Assembly (NCBI GenBank): GCA_938008165.1
Contig: CALLLP010000008.1
Span: 62,001-126,000, forward strand
DNA length: 64,000 bases
Origin: an uncultured Neomegalonema sp.
Lineage (GTDB): Bacteria; Pseudomonadota; Alphaproteobacteria; Rhodobacterales; Rhodobacteraceae
Direction of reading: 5' to 3'
The notes under the pieces were generated by a model. That model ran no database searches. It worked only from the letters and a program-made list of their open reading frames with translations, and was not told where the DNA came from. How positions within the stretch are numbered: position 1 is the stretch's first letter; every line of letters starts with the position of its first letter. Below are positions 16,593-24,917 of the stretch, in pieces. A program made the translations under genes and the position numbers.

Positions 16593-17189
16593 TCAGGGGC
16601 GGATTTTCGCCAGCGCCTCGGAACAGGTCATCACGGGTGAGATCGTGGCAAGCGAGGCGATCGCCGCATCATGGGCCGCCTCCGAAAACGCCGCGCATCC
16701 ATCGCTGAGAACTACCGTACCAAAGTCGCGCACATGGGCATCGCGCACCGTCGAGGCGACCCCCCCATTCGTGACGATGCCGCCGACGATCAGTGTCTCG
16801 ATCCCCGCGCGCGACAGGGCAAATTCGAGCCGCGACATATAAAAGGCGGAATAGGCGACCTTTTCCACGGCGATATCGACGGGCTGAAACGGATCGATGG
16901 TCTGGTTGCCCCATGATCCGGGCGCAAAATCGCCCTTGCCCAGAAACGGGCGCATCGCTTTGAGATGCGGCGAGATAAACGGCTCGCCCCCCTTACCCGG
17001 CACCAATGTGAACTGGGTCGAGACGATCCAGCCCCCCCCGGCGCGCATCGCTTCGGCCAGCGGCAGCAGGCGCGCGGGCAAGGCGGCGATGGCGGCGCTC
17101 GATTGCCCGCCCCGTGCATAGGCCCCTTGGGGATGCAGGAAATCGTTTTGCATATCCACGAGCAAAAGCGCGGTTTTTCCAAGGATCAT
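16593..17189 (-). CDS. Isochorismatase-fold cysteine-hydrolase family protein lacking the catalytic Cys
   Basis: The 198-residue protein has the isochorismatase fold: an N-terminal 'ALLLVDMQNDFLHPQG' with the catalytic Asp, 'VEKVAYSAFYMSRLEFAL' with the catalytic Lys, and 'LIVGGIVTNGGVASTVRDAH'. In amidases of this superfamily the last block reads T-N-x-C; here it is T-N-G-G, with Gly where the nucleophilic Cys should be. True isochorismatases (EntB, PhzD) also have Gly there and cleave vinyl ethers without a thiol. Amide hydrolysis by the usual mechanism is therefore doubtful. It follows hyuA directly and precedes the flavoprotein by 1 bp, so it belongs to the same pathway. Confidence 0.82.
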   Translation of the reverse strand: MILGKTALLLVDMQNDFLHPQGAYARGGQSSAAIAALPARLLPLAEAMRAGGGWIVSTQFTLVPGKGGEPFISPHLKAMRPFLGKGDFAPGSWGNQTIDPFQPVDIAVEKVAYSAFYMSRLEFALSRAGIETLIVGGIVTNGGVASTVRDAHVRDFGTVVLSDGCAAFSEAAHDAAIASLATISPVMTCSEALAKIRP

Positions 17190-19232
17190 TCAGCCCTCCC
17201 GTCGCAGAATCAGATTTCCAAATCCATCGACCTCGCCCGCAAGGCCGGGATCGATAAAGATGGTCGTATCGGCTTGCTCTAGCAAGGCCGGGCCGCCGAT
17301 TCGCTCGCCGATGGCCAGCGACAGACGATCATAGACCGGCGCATCGACAAAGGCCCCGGCGCAAAAGACCCGCCGCATCCCAAGCAGGCAATCGGATGCG
17401 CAGCGACCGGCTTTCGGGGCCAGCGCCGTCATGTCGAATTTACGGCGGCGTCCGATCACCGTCACGCGCAGATTGACGATTCGGGCGGGAGCACCGTCGA
17501 GAATCCGGCCATAAGTCGCCCGGTAAGCGCCCTCGAATGCCGCCCGAACCGATGGCTCGTCCAGCGTATCCGGTGCAGATATCGGCACGGCAACCGTATG
17601 GGTCTGGCCTTCATAGAGCATGTCCAGCTCCACGGCCCGATCCACCGCTTCGAAATCGGTGCCCGCTTCGGTCAATTGTGCCGAGAGACCCGCTTCCACA
17701 TCGGCGATGGCGGCCTGAAGCGCGGTGAAATCGGCATTGGCGAGACCCGCATTCACCGTTTGCACCCGGTCATAGCGCATATCCGCCACCACACAGCCCA
17801 GCGCAGAGGTCACCCCCGGAAAGCGCGGGATCAGCGCAGCATCCAGCCCGACCTCCAGCATCAGCGCCCCGGTATGCAGCGACCCGCCGCCCCCAAAAGG
17901 CATCGCCGCAAAACGGGCCGGATCATGCCCGCGCTCGATGGAGACAAGCCGGATCGCCCCGGCCATCTTCGCATTCGCGACCCGGATCATCGCCTCCGCC
18001 GCCGCTTCGGGTGACAAGCCCAGCGGCGTTCCCACATGCGCGGCAATGGCATCGCGCGAGGCATCCACATCCAGTCGCTCCAGCCCGCCGCCGATGGGGC
18101 GTTCGGGATTGATGCGCCCCAGGACGAGATTGGCATCCGTCACCGTCGGCCGCGTTCCCCCCTGACCATAACAGACCGGCCCCGGCATCGACCCAGCGGA
18201 TTCAGGGCCGACCTGCAACAATCCACTGGCATCGAGACCGGCAATGGAGCCGCCACCCGCCCCGATGGTCGTGATCTCGATCATCGGCATTCGGATCGTC
18301 ATCCCGAAATCGACGGCGTTCTGCGCGGCCAGGGCCGCTTCACCCTCCGCAATCAGGCTGACATCGAAAGACGTGCCGCCCATATCGCAGGTAATGACAT
18401 TCGCAAAACCCGCCGCCGCCGCGATCTCGCGTGCCGCCGTCACCCCGGCGGCAGGGCCGGAGAGAGCCGTGCGCACGGGCTGGCGTTTGGTTGTCTCGAC
18501 AGTCATCAAACCGCCATTCGACTGCACGATCAGCAGATCGCCGCCCGATTGCCGCGCCCGCAACGCGTGATCGAGGCGATCGACATATTCCGAGACAAGC
18601 GGTTGCAGATAGGCATTGAGTGTCGCGGTGGAGAGCCGCTCAAATTCGCGGATTTCCGGCAGGATTTCGGCGGCCGCCGTTACATGGGCATTGGGCCAGA
18701 CGGCGCGCACGGCCTCTACCGCCGCGCGCTCGTTCACCTGATTGGCATAGCTGTTTATGAAGAAAATGCAGACGGCCTCGCACCCTTCGGCCATCAATGC
18801 GCGGGCCTGCGCAGCCACATCCGCCGCATCGATCCCCTCCAGCACCCGCCCATCGGCCAGCACCCGTTCAGGCGTTTCACGCCGCAGGTTGCGCGGCACG
18901 ACCGGCTCATAATTCCCCCACAGGCCCCAGGTCGTCGGGCGGTCCCGACGGCGCATTTCCAACACATCGCGGAACCCTTCCGTAGTGATGATGCCGGTCT
19001 TTGCGCCCTTGCGTTCAAGCAGGGCATTGGTGCCGGTGGTCGTCCCGTGGACGATGGCGGCAATCTGCGAGAAATCCTCGACCAGCCCCGCAATCCCCGC
19101 CACGAAGCCACGCGATTGGTCATCCAGTGTCGAGGGCGTCTTGGCGGTGGCGACCGCGCCCGTCTCGGTATCGAGCAGGAAAATATCGGTGAAGGTGCCC
19201 CCGACATCGACGCCGATCAGATAGCGACTCAT
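17190..19232 (-). CDS. hyuA: Hydantoinase/oxoprolinase family subunit A (ATP-binding)
   Basis: The 680-residue protein is the ATPase-fold subunit of an ATP-dependent cyclic-amide hydrolase (N-methylhydantoinase, 5-oxoprolinase, caprolactamase and acetone carboxylase beta relatives). Phosphate-binding motifs are 'GVDVGGTFTDIFL' at the N-terminus, 'VHGTTTGTNALLERKGA', 'CDMGGTSFDVSLI' and 'IGAGGGSIAG'. The ATG at 19232 overlaps the hyuB stop (ATGA); the track start lies inside hyuB and was rejected. With HyuB it should open a lactam, imide or hydantoin ring at the cost of ATP. The exact substrate is not readable. Confidence 0.88.
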   Translation of the reverse strand: MSRYLIGVDVGGTFTDIFLLDTETGAVATAKTPSTLDDQSRGFVAGIAGLVEDFSQIAAIVHGTTTGTNALLERKGAKTGIITTEGFRDVLEMRRRDRPTTWGLWGNYEPVVPRNLRRETPERVLADGRVLEGIDAADVAAQARALMAEGCEAVCIFFINSYANQVNERAAVEAVRAVWPNAHVTAAAEILPEIREFERLSTATLNAYLQPLVSEYVDRLDHALRARQSGGDLLIVQSNGGLMTVETTKRQPVRTALSGPAAGVTAAREIAAAAGFANVITCDMGGTSFDVSLIAEGEAALAAQNAVDFGMTIRMPMIEITTIGAGGGSIAGLDASGLLQVGPESAGSMPGPVCYGQGGTRPTVTDANLVLGRINPERPIGGGLERLDVDASRDAIAAHVGTPLGLSPEAAAEAMIRVANAKMAGAIRLVSIERGHDPARFAAMPFGGGGSLHTGALMLEVGLDAALIPRFPGVTSALGCVVADMRYDRVQTVNAGLANADFTALQAAIADVEAGLSAQLTEAGTDFEAVDRAVELDMLYEGQTHTVAVPISAPDTLDEPSVRAAFEGAYRATYGRILDGAPARIVNLRVTVIGRRRKFDMTALAPKAGRCASDCLLGMRRVFCAGAFVDAPVYDRLSLAIGERIGGPALLEQADTTIFIDPGLAGEVDGFGNLILRREG

Positions 19233-20866
19233 GCGATATACCCCAAGGCACGGTCGCGGATGATGGCATCGGCATCGCGTTCGGACGCGGCACCATAGCC
19301 GCCGCCGCCGGGTGTCTCCAACCGCAATCGCTGGCCTTGTGCAAGGCGCGCATCGACCAGTTTCGAGGCCATGGGCGGGGCCTTCGCGCCTTTTTCGGTT
19401 TCCCATGAAAAGCGCGTCATCGCCCCCGCACCGCCCCCGGCCACACCCGGCGGGGCAAAGCGTCCGCGCTCGCCAAAGAGGGTCAGGTCCGCCTCGCCCT
19501 CCAGCAATTCGATCTCATACACCGCGCCAAGCCCGCCACGATGCCGCCCCTCGCCGCCCGAATCCGGACGCAAGGCCCATTGGGTAAAGCGGATGGGATA
19601 GGCCGCCTCCATAATCTCCAACGGCGGAATCGTGGCGGTCGAGATCGGCGCATTGCCGTGATTCAACCCATCGCCCAGCGGATGCCCGCCATGCCCGCCG
19701 CCAAAGAACGAAAACATCACCCACCGCGCGCCACTATCCCGATACCCCGACAGGGACAGGGCATTGATGGTGCCATAGGCACAGCCATTCGAGCGCTCCG
19801 GCGCGATGCGGGCAATGGCCTGAAACACCACATCGATCAGGCGCATGATCGTCTCGGTATAGCCCCCCGTAGGCTTGGGCGCACGGACGCTGAGGATCGA
19901 ATCGGGATCGACGGTCACGATCACCGGCTCCAAAACCCCGGCATTGGCGGGCACATCGCTGAAGATATGTTTCAGCGCGACATAGCAGGCGGCAACGGTC
20001 GTCGCCTCGCTGATATTCACCGGGCCTTTGCATGCGGGGGCCGAGCGCGACCAGTCGAGCGTCAGCGCATCCCCCGCGATGGTCATGTCGAGCGCGATTT
20101 TCAGCGGCTCATCCGTCACCCCGTCATTGTCCAGCCAATCCTCGACCGAGACGGTCCCATCGGGCAAGTCGGCAATCTGGGCGCGCATCAGGGTTTCGGC
20201 ACGGGATTTCAGGGCGCCCATCGCCTCCGCAACGATCCTATCGCCATACTCATCCAGCAGAGCGGTCATCCGCCTGACGCCCAGATCCAGCGCATTGATC
20301 TGGGCATTGAGATCGCCAAACAGCGAGTCCGGCAGGCGGGAATTGGCCAGAAGGATATCGACGATATCCTGTTGATAGACGCCCCCGTCAAACAGCTTCA
20401 CGGGCGGAATCAGCACCGCTTCCTGAAAGATTTCGGTGGCTTTGGGATTGTAATTCCCCGGCACAGCCCCGCCCACATCGCGCCAATGGCCGACCGAGGC
20501 GAGATAGCAGAACACCTCGCCCCCGCGCATCAACGGACGCACGAGGCGAAAATCGCTGGGATGGGTGCCGCCGTCATAGGGATCGTTGAAAATCCACGTA
20601 TCGCCCTCGCGCGGGCCGCCCTGCCCTTCGGCCTTGGCGATGACGGCCTTTACCGCAAAGGCCATCACCCCGACAAAGATCGGCAGGCCGGATTTACCTT
20701 GCGCAAGGGTATCGCCGGTCACGGCGTCATAAATGCCATGGGAGGCGTCATGCGCCTCGGCGATGATCGGGTTGAAGGCAGAGCGAAACAGCGTCGCGTC
20801 CATCTCGTCGGCGATCTGCTCCAGCCGCCCTTTCAGGATCGCGAGGGTGATGGAATCAAGGCTCAT
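19229..20866 (-). CDS. hyuB: Hydantoinase/oxoprolinase family subunit B
   Basis: The 545-residue partner of HyuA contains the family blocks 'EQIADEMDATLFRSAFNPII', 'DTWIFNDPYDGGTHPSDFRL', 'GHWRDVGGAVPGNYN', 'PAPERSNGCAYG'-like 'ARIAPERSNGCAYGTINALS' and 'WALRPDSGGEGRHRGGLGAV'. The C-terminus ends in 'ETPGGGGYGAASERD'. The start at 20866 overlaps the stop of the lyase gene by 4 nt; the 851-residue track ORF is an artefactual upstream extension. In this family subunit B supplies the hydrolytic site and subunit A the phosphorylation step. Confidence 0.9.
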   Translation of the reverse strand: MSLDSITLAILKGRLEQIADEMDATLFRSAFNPIIAEAHDASHGIYDAVTGDTLAQGKSGLPIFVGVMAFAVKAVIAKAEGQGGPREGDTWIFNDPYDGGTHPSDFRLVRPLMRGGEVFCYLASVGHWRDVGGAVPGNYNPKATEIFQEAVLIPPVKLFDGGVYQQDIVDILLANSRLPDSLFGDLNAQINALDLGVRRMTALLDEYGDRIVAEAMGALKSRAETLMRAQIADLPDGTVSVEDWLDNDGVTDEPLKIALDMTIAGDALTLDWSRSAPACKGPVNISEATTVAACYVALKHIFSDVPANAGVLEPVIVTVDPDSILSVRAPKPTGGYTETIMRLIDVVFQAIARIAPERSNGCAYGTINALSLSGYRDSGARWVMFSFFGGGHGGHPLGDGLNHGNAPISTATIPPLEIMEAAYPIRFTQWALRPDSGGEGRHRGGLGAVYEIELLEGEADLTLFGERGRFAPPGVAGGGAGAMTRFSWETEKGAKAPPMASKLVDARLAQGQRLRLETPGGGGYGAASERDADAIIRDRALGYIA

Positions 20867-21729
20867 GGCTTGCCCTCGTATAATTGGGCCGCATCCAACA
20901 ACGCTTGGGTGCCGATCACCTCGTTCAACCCGTCGAAATCGAGCATTCGGTCCGCAAAGGGCGCATTCGTGCCGTGGGCCAGAAGACTGGCATAGTAATC
21001 GCGCGTCGCCGCCGCCTGCGCCCGGATGATCCCACCGGGAAAGATGACGAGGGCAAAGCCGATCTCCTGCAACGCATCGGCGCTGCGCGCGGGGGTTTTG
21101 CCCCCCTCGACCATATTGGCCATCACCGGCACACGGCCCGCAAACACCCGTGTCGCGATGCGCATCTGGTCTTCGCTCTCCAGCGCATCCATGAAGATCA
21201 TATCGGCCCCCGCTTCGGCAAAGGCATTCGCGCGATCGAGTGCAGCGTCGAAACCCTCGACGGCTATGGCATCGGTGCGGGCGATCACGAGAGTCTCGCC
21301 AGAGGTCCGCGCATCGAGCGCCGCCTTGATCCGGCCCACCGCTTCGGCTTTGGGAACGACCGCCTTGCCCGCCAGATGGCCGCAACGCTTGGGGTTCGTT
21401 TGATCCTCGATCTGCAACGCATTCGCCCCCGCGCGCTCGAAACTGCGCATGGTGCGCTGGGTATTCAGGGCATTGCCGAATCCCGCATCCGCATCGACAA
21501 TCAGCGGCAGGGAGACCCGATCGCGAACGATGGCGATGGTATCGACCACCTCGCTCATGCTGACCAAGCCCAGATCGGGCCGCCCGAACCGGCCATAGGC
21601 GATGGCCGCCCCCGACAGGTAGAGCGCTTCGGCACCCGCAGCCTCGGCCACCGCCGCCGTCAGGCCATCGGCCACACCGGGAGCGAGCACAATGGGCGGT
21701 GCGGCGGCGAGGCGGTCTTTGAGGCTCAT
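20863..21729 (-). CDS. Isocitrate lyase/PEP mutase superfamily lyase (methylisocitrate or 2,3-dimethylmalate lyase type)
   Basis: The 288-residue TIM-barrel enzyme has the metal site 'IVDADAGFGNALNTQRTMRS' and the loop 'QTNPKRCGHLAGKAVV'. The K-R-C-G-H motif carries the catalytic Cys of true C-C lyases, distinguishing it from PEP mutases and phosphonatases. Relatives cleave 2-methylisocitrate or 2,3-dimethylmalate, releasing pyruvate or a similar 2-oxoacid. It is coupled by ATGA overlaps to the aconitase-like small subunit upstream and to hyuB downstream. The neighbours argue for a substituted malate as the substrate rather than methylisocitrate, since no 2-methylcitrate synthase is present. 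Confidence 0.85.
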   Translation of the reverse strand: MSLKDRLAAAPPIVLAPGVADGLTAAVAEAAGAEALYLSGAAIAYGRFGRPDLGLVSMSEVVDTIAIVRDRVSLPLIVDADAGFGNALNTQRTMRSFERAGANALQIEDQTNPKRCGHLAGKAVVPKAEAVGRIKAALDARTSGETLVIARTDAIAVEGFDAALDRANAFAEAGADMIFMDALESEDQMRIATRVFAGRVPVMANMVEGGKTPARSADALQEIGFALVIFPGGIIRAQAAATRDYYASLLAHGTNAPFADRMLDFDGLNEVIGTQALLDAAQLYEGKP

Positions 21730-22223
21730 GCAGAGGCTCCCTTGAGGCGATTTTCCAGATGCGGGACCAGCCCCCCCGCCGCAAGCATGGGCAGCAGACC
21801 GGCGGGGACCGGCTCGGCCTGCCGCTCGGTGCCTTGGGCGAGTTTGACGCGGCCCGTTGCCGGATCGAGGGTCACGCGGTCATGCGCCCCGATGCCCGCG
21901 CGCTGATCCTTGGGCAGCACAAGGGCGGGCAGGCCAAGATTGAGGGCGTTACGGTAGAAGATACCGGCGAAGCTTTCCGCCAGCACAGCGGCGATGCCCA
22001 GAACCTTCAGCGCCTCCGCCGCCTGCTCGCGCGAGGAACCCATGCCGAAATTACGCCCTGCAATCAGCACGTCGCCAGCCGCGACATGAGCGGCGAAATC
22101 GGGATCGACGGTTTCGAGGCAATGGCGCGCCAGCACCTCGATCGGTTGCTTGATATAGGCGCCGGGCGCAAGGGCGTCGGTATCGATATCATCGCCGAAT
22201 AACCAGACCCTGCCGCCCCTCAT
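21726..22223 (-). CDS. Aconitase-family hydratase small subunit (LeuD/DmdB-like, short type)
   Basis: The 165-residue swivel-domain subunit has 'GDDIDTDALAPGAYIKQ', 'AGRNFGMGSSREQAAEALKV' and 'ESFAGIFYRNALNLGLPALV'. Its length matches the short archaeal-type LeuD, homoaconitase and dimethylmaleate hydratase subunits rather than the ~200-residue LeuD of proteobacterial leucine synthesis. It pairs with the large subunit immediately upstream (4-nt overlap) to form a two-subunit hydro-lyase. In this operon a maleate- or citraconate-type hydratase role is more likely than leucine biosynthesis. Confidence 0.85.
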   Translation of the reverse strand: MRGGRVWLFGDDIDTDALAPGAYIKQPIEVLARHCLETVDPDFAAHVAAGDVLIAGRNFGMGSSREQAAEALKVLGIAAVLAESFAGIFYRNALNLGLPALVLPKDQRAGIGAHDRVTLDPATGRVKLAQGTERQAEPVPAGLLPMLAAGGLVPHLENRLKGASA

Positions 22224-23479
22224 GCCATCACCTCGCGCGGATCGATGATACGCCCGGCCACCGCCGCCGCCGCGACCGACAGGGGCGAGCCGAGATAGAC
22301 CTGCGAGGTCGCGTCGCCCATCCGCCCCTTGAAATTGCGCGCGGTGGAGGAGATGCAGACCGTCCCCGCCGCCAGCCGCTCGTCGCCATAGCCCGCACAG
22401 ATACCGCAGGCCGAAGGCAGGATGCGCGCCCCGGCCCGCTCGAAGACCGCCATGACCCCCTCATCCTGCGCCCGCTCCGTCTCGCGCACGGAGGCCGGGG
22501 CGACAAGCAGCTCGACACCCTTCGCAAGCGGTCGGTCACCGATCACCGCCGCCGCCGCGCGCAGATCGTCGAGCTTCGCGCCGGTGCAGGCGCCGATATA
22601 GGCGACATGGGGCGTAACAGCGGCAAATTCCCCCACCGCCGCCGCATTGGCGGGCGAATGAGGGGCTGCAATCTGAGGAGCGAGGGTGGCCGCGTCAAAG
22701 CGGTGACGCTCATGGGCTGGCGCAGTCGGATCGAACCGCCACGGATCGATCTCAACCCCCTGCGCCCCATGCCTCATAAGCCAGTCGCCGGTGACATCAT
22801 CCGCAGCGATCAAACCCGTTTGCCCGCCGAGTTCGGCGGTCATATTGGCCAGCGTCATGCGCTCAGGCATGGCCAGCGCCCCGATGGCCGATCCCGCGTA
22901 TTGAACCGCCTGATACCGTCCACCATCCATACCCATCCGGCCACAGAGGAACAGCATCACATCCTTGGCCATCACCCCCGGCCCGAAGGCCCCGCTCCAT
23001 TCGATCAGGATGGTTTCGGGCACCTTGATCCAGATTTCCCCGGTGGCCAGAACCCCCGCCATTTCGGTCGAGCCGACCCCGAACATATAGGCGCCAAAAG
23101 CCCCGCCCGTGGGCGAATGACTGTCGCCGCCCACCGCGAATAATCCCGGCTTCAGATGCCCGCGCTCAGGGGTGACGACATGGCAAATGCCCTGTTCCTC
23201 GTAATAGGCGCGGATCGCCTGTGCTTTTACCCACTCGCGGGTAAGGTTCTGGATTTGACGGGTTTGCGCATCGAAGACCGGCACGAAATGATCCGTCGCG
23301 ACCACCACACGATCCGGGTTCCACACCCCGACGCCCAGACGCTCAAGGATCGGTTTCACGCGCCTAGGCCCGCCGGAATCGTGGATCATGGCCAGATCGA
23401 CCGCGCAGGTGACGACCTCGCCCGGCGTTACGCGATCCCGTCCCGCTGCCCGTGCGATGATCTTTTCCGCCAGCGTCAT
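22220..23479 (-). CDS. Aconitase-family hydratase large subunit (LeuC/DmdA-like, short type)
   Basis: The 419-residue subunit carries the [4Fe-4S] ligands: one Cys in 'YIGACTGAKLDDL' and two in 'PSACGICAGYGDERLAAGTV'. Also present are 'GGDSHSPTGGAFGAYMFGVG' and 'STARNFKGRMGD'. Canonical LeuC and aconitases have S-C-T-N-G-R at the first Cys; here it is A-C-T-G-A-K, which changes residues near the active site. The length is that of the 418-residue archaeal/homoaconitase/dimethylmaleate hydratase type, about 50 residues shorter than proteobacterial LeuC. It begins 3 nt after livF, in the same operon. Confidence 0.87.
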   Translation of the reverse strand: MTLAEKIIARAAGRDRVTPGEVVTCAVDLAMIHDSGGPRRVKPILERLGVGVWNPDRVVVATDHFVPVFDAQTRQIQNLTREWVKAQAIRAYYEEQGICHVVTPERGHLKPGLFAVGGDSHSPTGGAFGAYMFGVGSTEMAGVLATGEIWIKVPETILIEWSGAFGPGVMAKDVMLFLCGRMGMDGGRYQAVQYAGSAIGALAMPERMTLANMTAELGGQTGLIAADDVTGDWLMRHGAQGVEIDPWRFDPTAPAHERHRFDAATLAPQIAAPHSPANAAAVGEFAAVTPHVAYIGACTGAKLDDLRAAAAVIGDRPLAKGVELLVAPASVRETERAQDEGVMAVFERAGARILPSACGICAGYGDERLAAGTVCISSTARNFKGRMGDATSQVYLGSPLSVAAAAVAGRIIDPREVMA

Positions 23480-23482
23480 CCC

Positions 23483-24184
23483 CTAGACCCCCAGATACGA
23501 TTTGCGCAGGTCATCGCGGGCCAGAAGATCGCCGGGCAGGCCCTGCATCGCGACCTCGCCATTTTCCAGCACATAGGCCCGCGCAGCGATCTCCAGCGAT
23601 TGCGCGACATTTTGCTCGACCAGCAGGATCGACAACCCTTCCCCGGCAAGGCGCGCGATCAGCGTAAACATCTCCTCCACCAGCTTGGGCGACAGGCCCA
23701 GCGACGGCTCGTCAAGGATCAACAATTTCGGCTCGGCCATCATCCCCCGCCCGATGGCGAGCATCTGTTGCTCGCCCCCCGACAGGGTGCCCGCAAACTG
23801 ACGGCGGCGCTCCGCAAGGCGGGGGAAGATCTCGTAGACATGGGCCATATTGGCCGCGCGGTTCGCCTTGCCCCGGCGGTATCCGCCCAGCAGCAGGTTT
23901 TTCTCGACATTGAGATTCGGAAAGACGCGCCGACCCTCCGGCACATGGATCAATCCGGCCTCCACGATGGCGGTTGGACGCCCGCCCGTGATGTCGGCAC
24001 CATCCAGCATCACCCGGCCAGACCCGGCGGGAATCACACCGGACAGCACGTTGTTGAGGGTCGATTTCCCCGCCCCGTTCGCGCCCAGAACCGCGATGAT
24101 CTCGCCGGGGGCCACATCGATATCGATGCCGCGCAACACCTCCATCGATCCATAGCCCGCGCGGATGCCCCTGACCTCAAGCAT
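23483..24184 (-). CDS. livF: Branched-chain-type ABC transporter ATPase LivF
   Basis: This 233-residue ATPase has Walker A '[10 protein letters not shown]', signature 'LSGGEQQM' and Walker B 'LLILDEPSLGLSP'. The opening 'LEVRGIRAGYGSMEVLRGID' and length identify the LivF half of a HAAT-family importer. It overlaps livG by 8 nt and is followed after 3 nt by the hydratase gene, tying transport to catabolism. Confidence 0.93.
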   Translation of the reverse strand: MLEVRGIRAGYGSMEVLRGIDIDVAPGEIIAVLGANGAGKSTLNNVLSGVIPAGSGRVMLDGADITGGRPTAIVEAGLIHVPEGRRVFPNLNVEKNLLLGGYRRGKANRAANMAHVYEIFPRLAERRRQFAGTLSGGEQQMLAIGRGMMAEPKLLILDEPSLGLSPKLVEEMFTLIARLAGEGLSILLVEQNVAQSLEIAARAYVLENGEVAMQGLPGDLLARDDLRKSYLGV

Positions 24185-24917
24185 CGGCGGTCCCCTTCAG
24201 GCGCTGTGCCATGCCGGGGCCGAGATACGCCTCGACAACCGCCGGGTTCTCGACAACCGCCTGCGGCGCACCTGAGGCGATGATCGCCCCCGAATTGAGC
24301 ACATAGGCGCGATCCGACAGGGTCATGACCGCACGCATCACATGCTCGATCAGCAGCACCGTAACGCCGCCCTCCCGGATCGTGCGGATCATGGGCGTTA
24401 CCTCGTCGATCTCCGACGGGTTCAGACCCGCCATCACCTCGTCGAGCAACAGCAGCTTTGGCCCGGTCGCCACCGCCCGCGCCACCTCCAGCCGCTTGCG
24501 TCCCGCGATGGGCAGATCGCCCGCCAGCCGATCCAGCAGCGCGCCCATCCCAAGCGCCTGCCCCACCGCATCGGCTTTTTCCAGCGCCTCGCGGCGGGGA
24601 ACGATGCGGGTATGCGCACCGGTCGCGATATTCTCGCGTACCGTCAGATTGGCGAAGGGGCGCACGATCTGAAAAGTGCGAACCAGCCCGGTCTGCGCCA
24701 GTTGATGCGGTCGTCGCCCAAGGATGTCCTGCCCCTCGAAGCGGACCGCCCCGGCATCGGGCCGCAGAAATCCGGAAATCAGCGCGAACAGGGTCGTCTT
24801 GCCCGCACCATTCGGACCAATCAGCGAGACGATCTCGCCTTGATCGACCCGAAGCGACGCCCCATCCACCGCGACCAGCCCGCCAAAGCGCTTTGTCAGA
24901 TCCGAGACGATCAGCAT
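24177..24917 (-). CDS. livG: Branched-chain-type ABC transporter ATPase LivG
   Basis: This 246-residue ATPase has 'LTKRFGGLVAVDGASLRV', Walker A 'GPNGAGKTTLFALISGF' and 'LLLLDEVMAGLNPSE' as Walker B. The usual signature LSYG is modified to 'LPIAGRKRLEVARAVAT', common in LivG. The C-terminal tail 'NPAVVEAYLG' is also typical of LivG. The ATG at 24917 shares one base with the livM stop (TGATG). It works as a heterodimer with LivF. Confidence 0.93.
   Translation of the reverse strand: MLIVSDLTKRFGGLVAVDGASLRVDQGEIVSLIGPNGAGKTTLFALISGFLRPDAGAVRFEGQDILGRRPHQLAQTGLVRTFQIVRPFANLTVRENIATGAHTRIVPRREALEKADAVGQALGMGALLDRLAGDLPIAGRKRLEVARAVATGPKLLLLDEVMAGLNPSEIDEVTPMIRTIREGGVTVLLIEHVMRAVMTLSDRAYVLNSGAIIASGAPQAVVENPAVVEAYLGPGMAQRLKGTADA

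Noticed and set aside
18036-19298. 420-residue plus-strand ORF
   Set aside because: It is the shadow of hyuA. The hyuA frame has the phosphate-binding motifs.
19229-21784. 851-residue ORF as a lyase-HyuB fusion
   Set aside because: The N-terminal part is an out-of-frame reading of the lyase gene. HyuB starts at 20866 with a 4-nt overlap.
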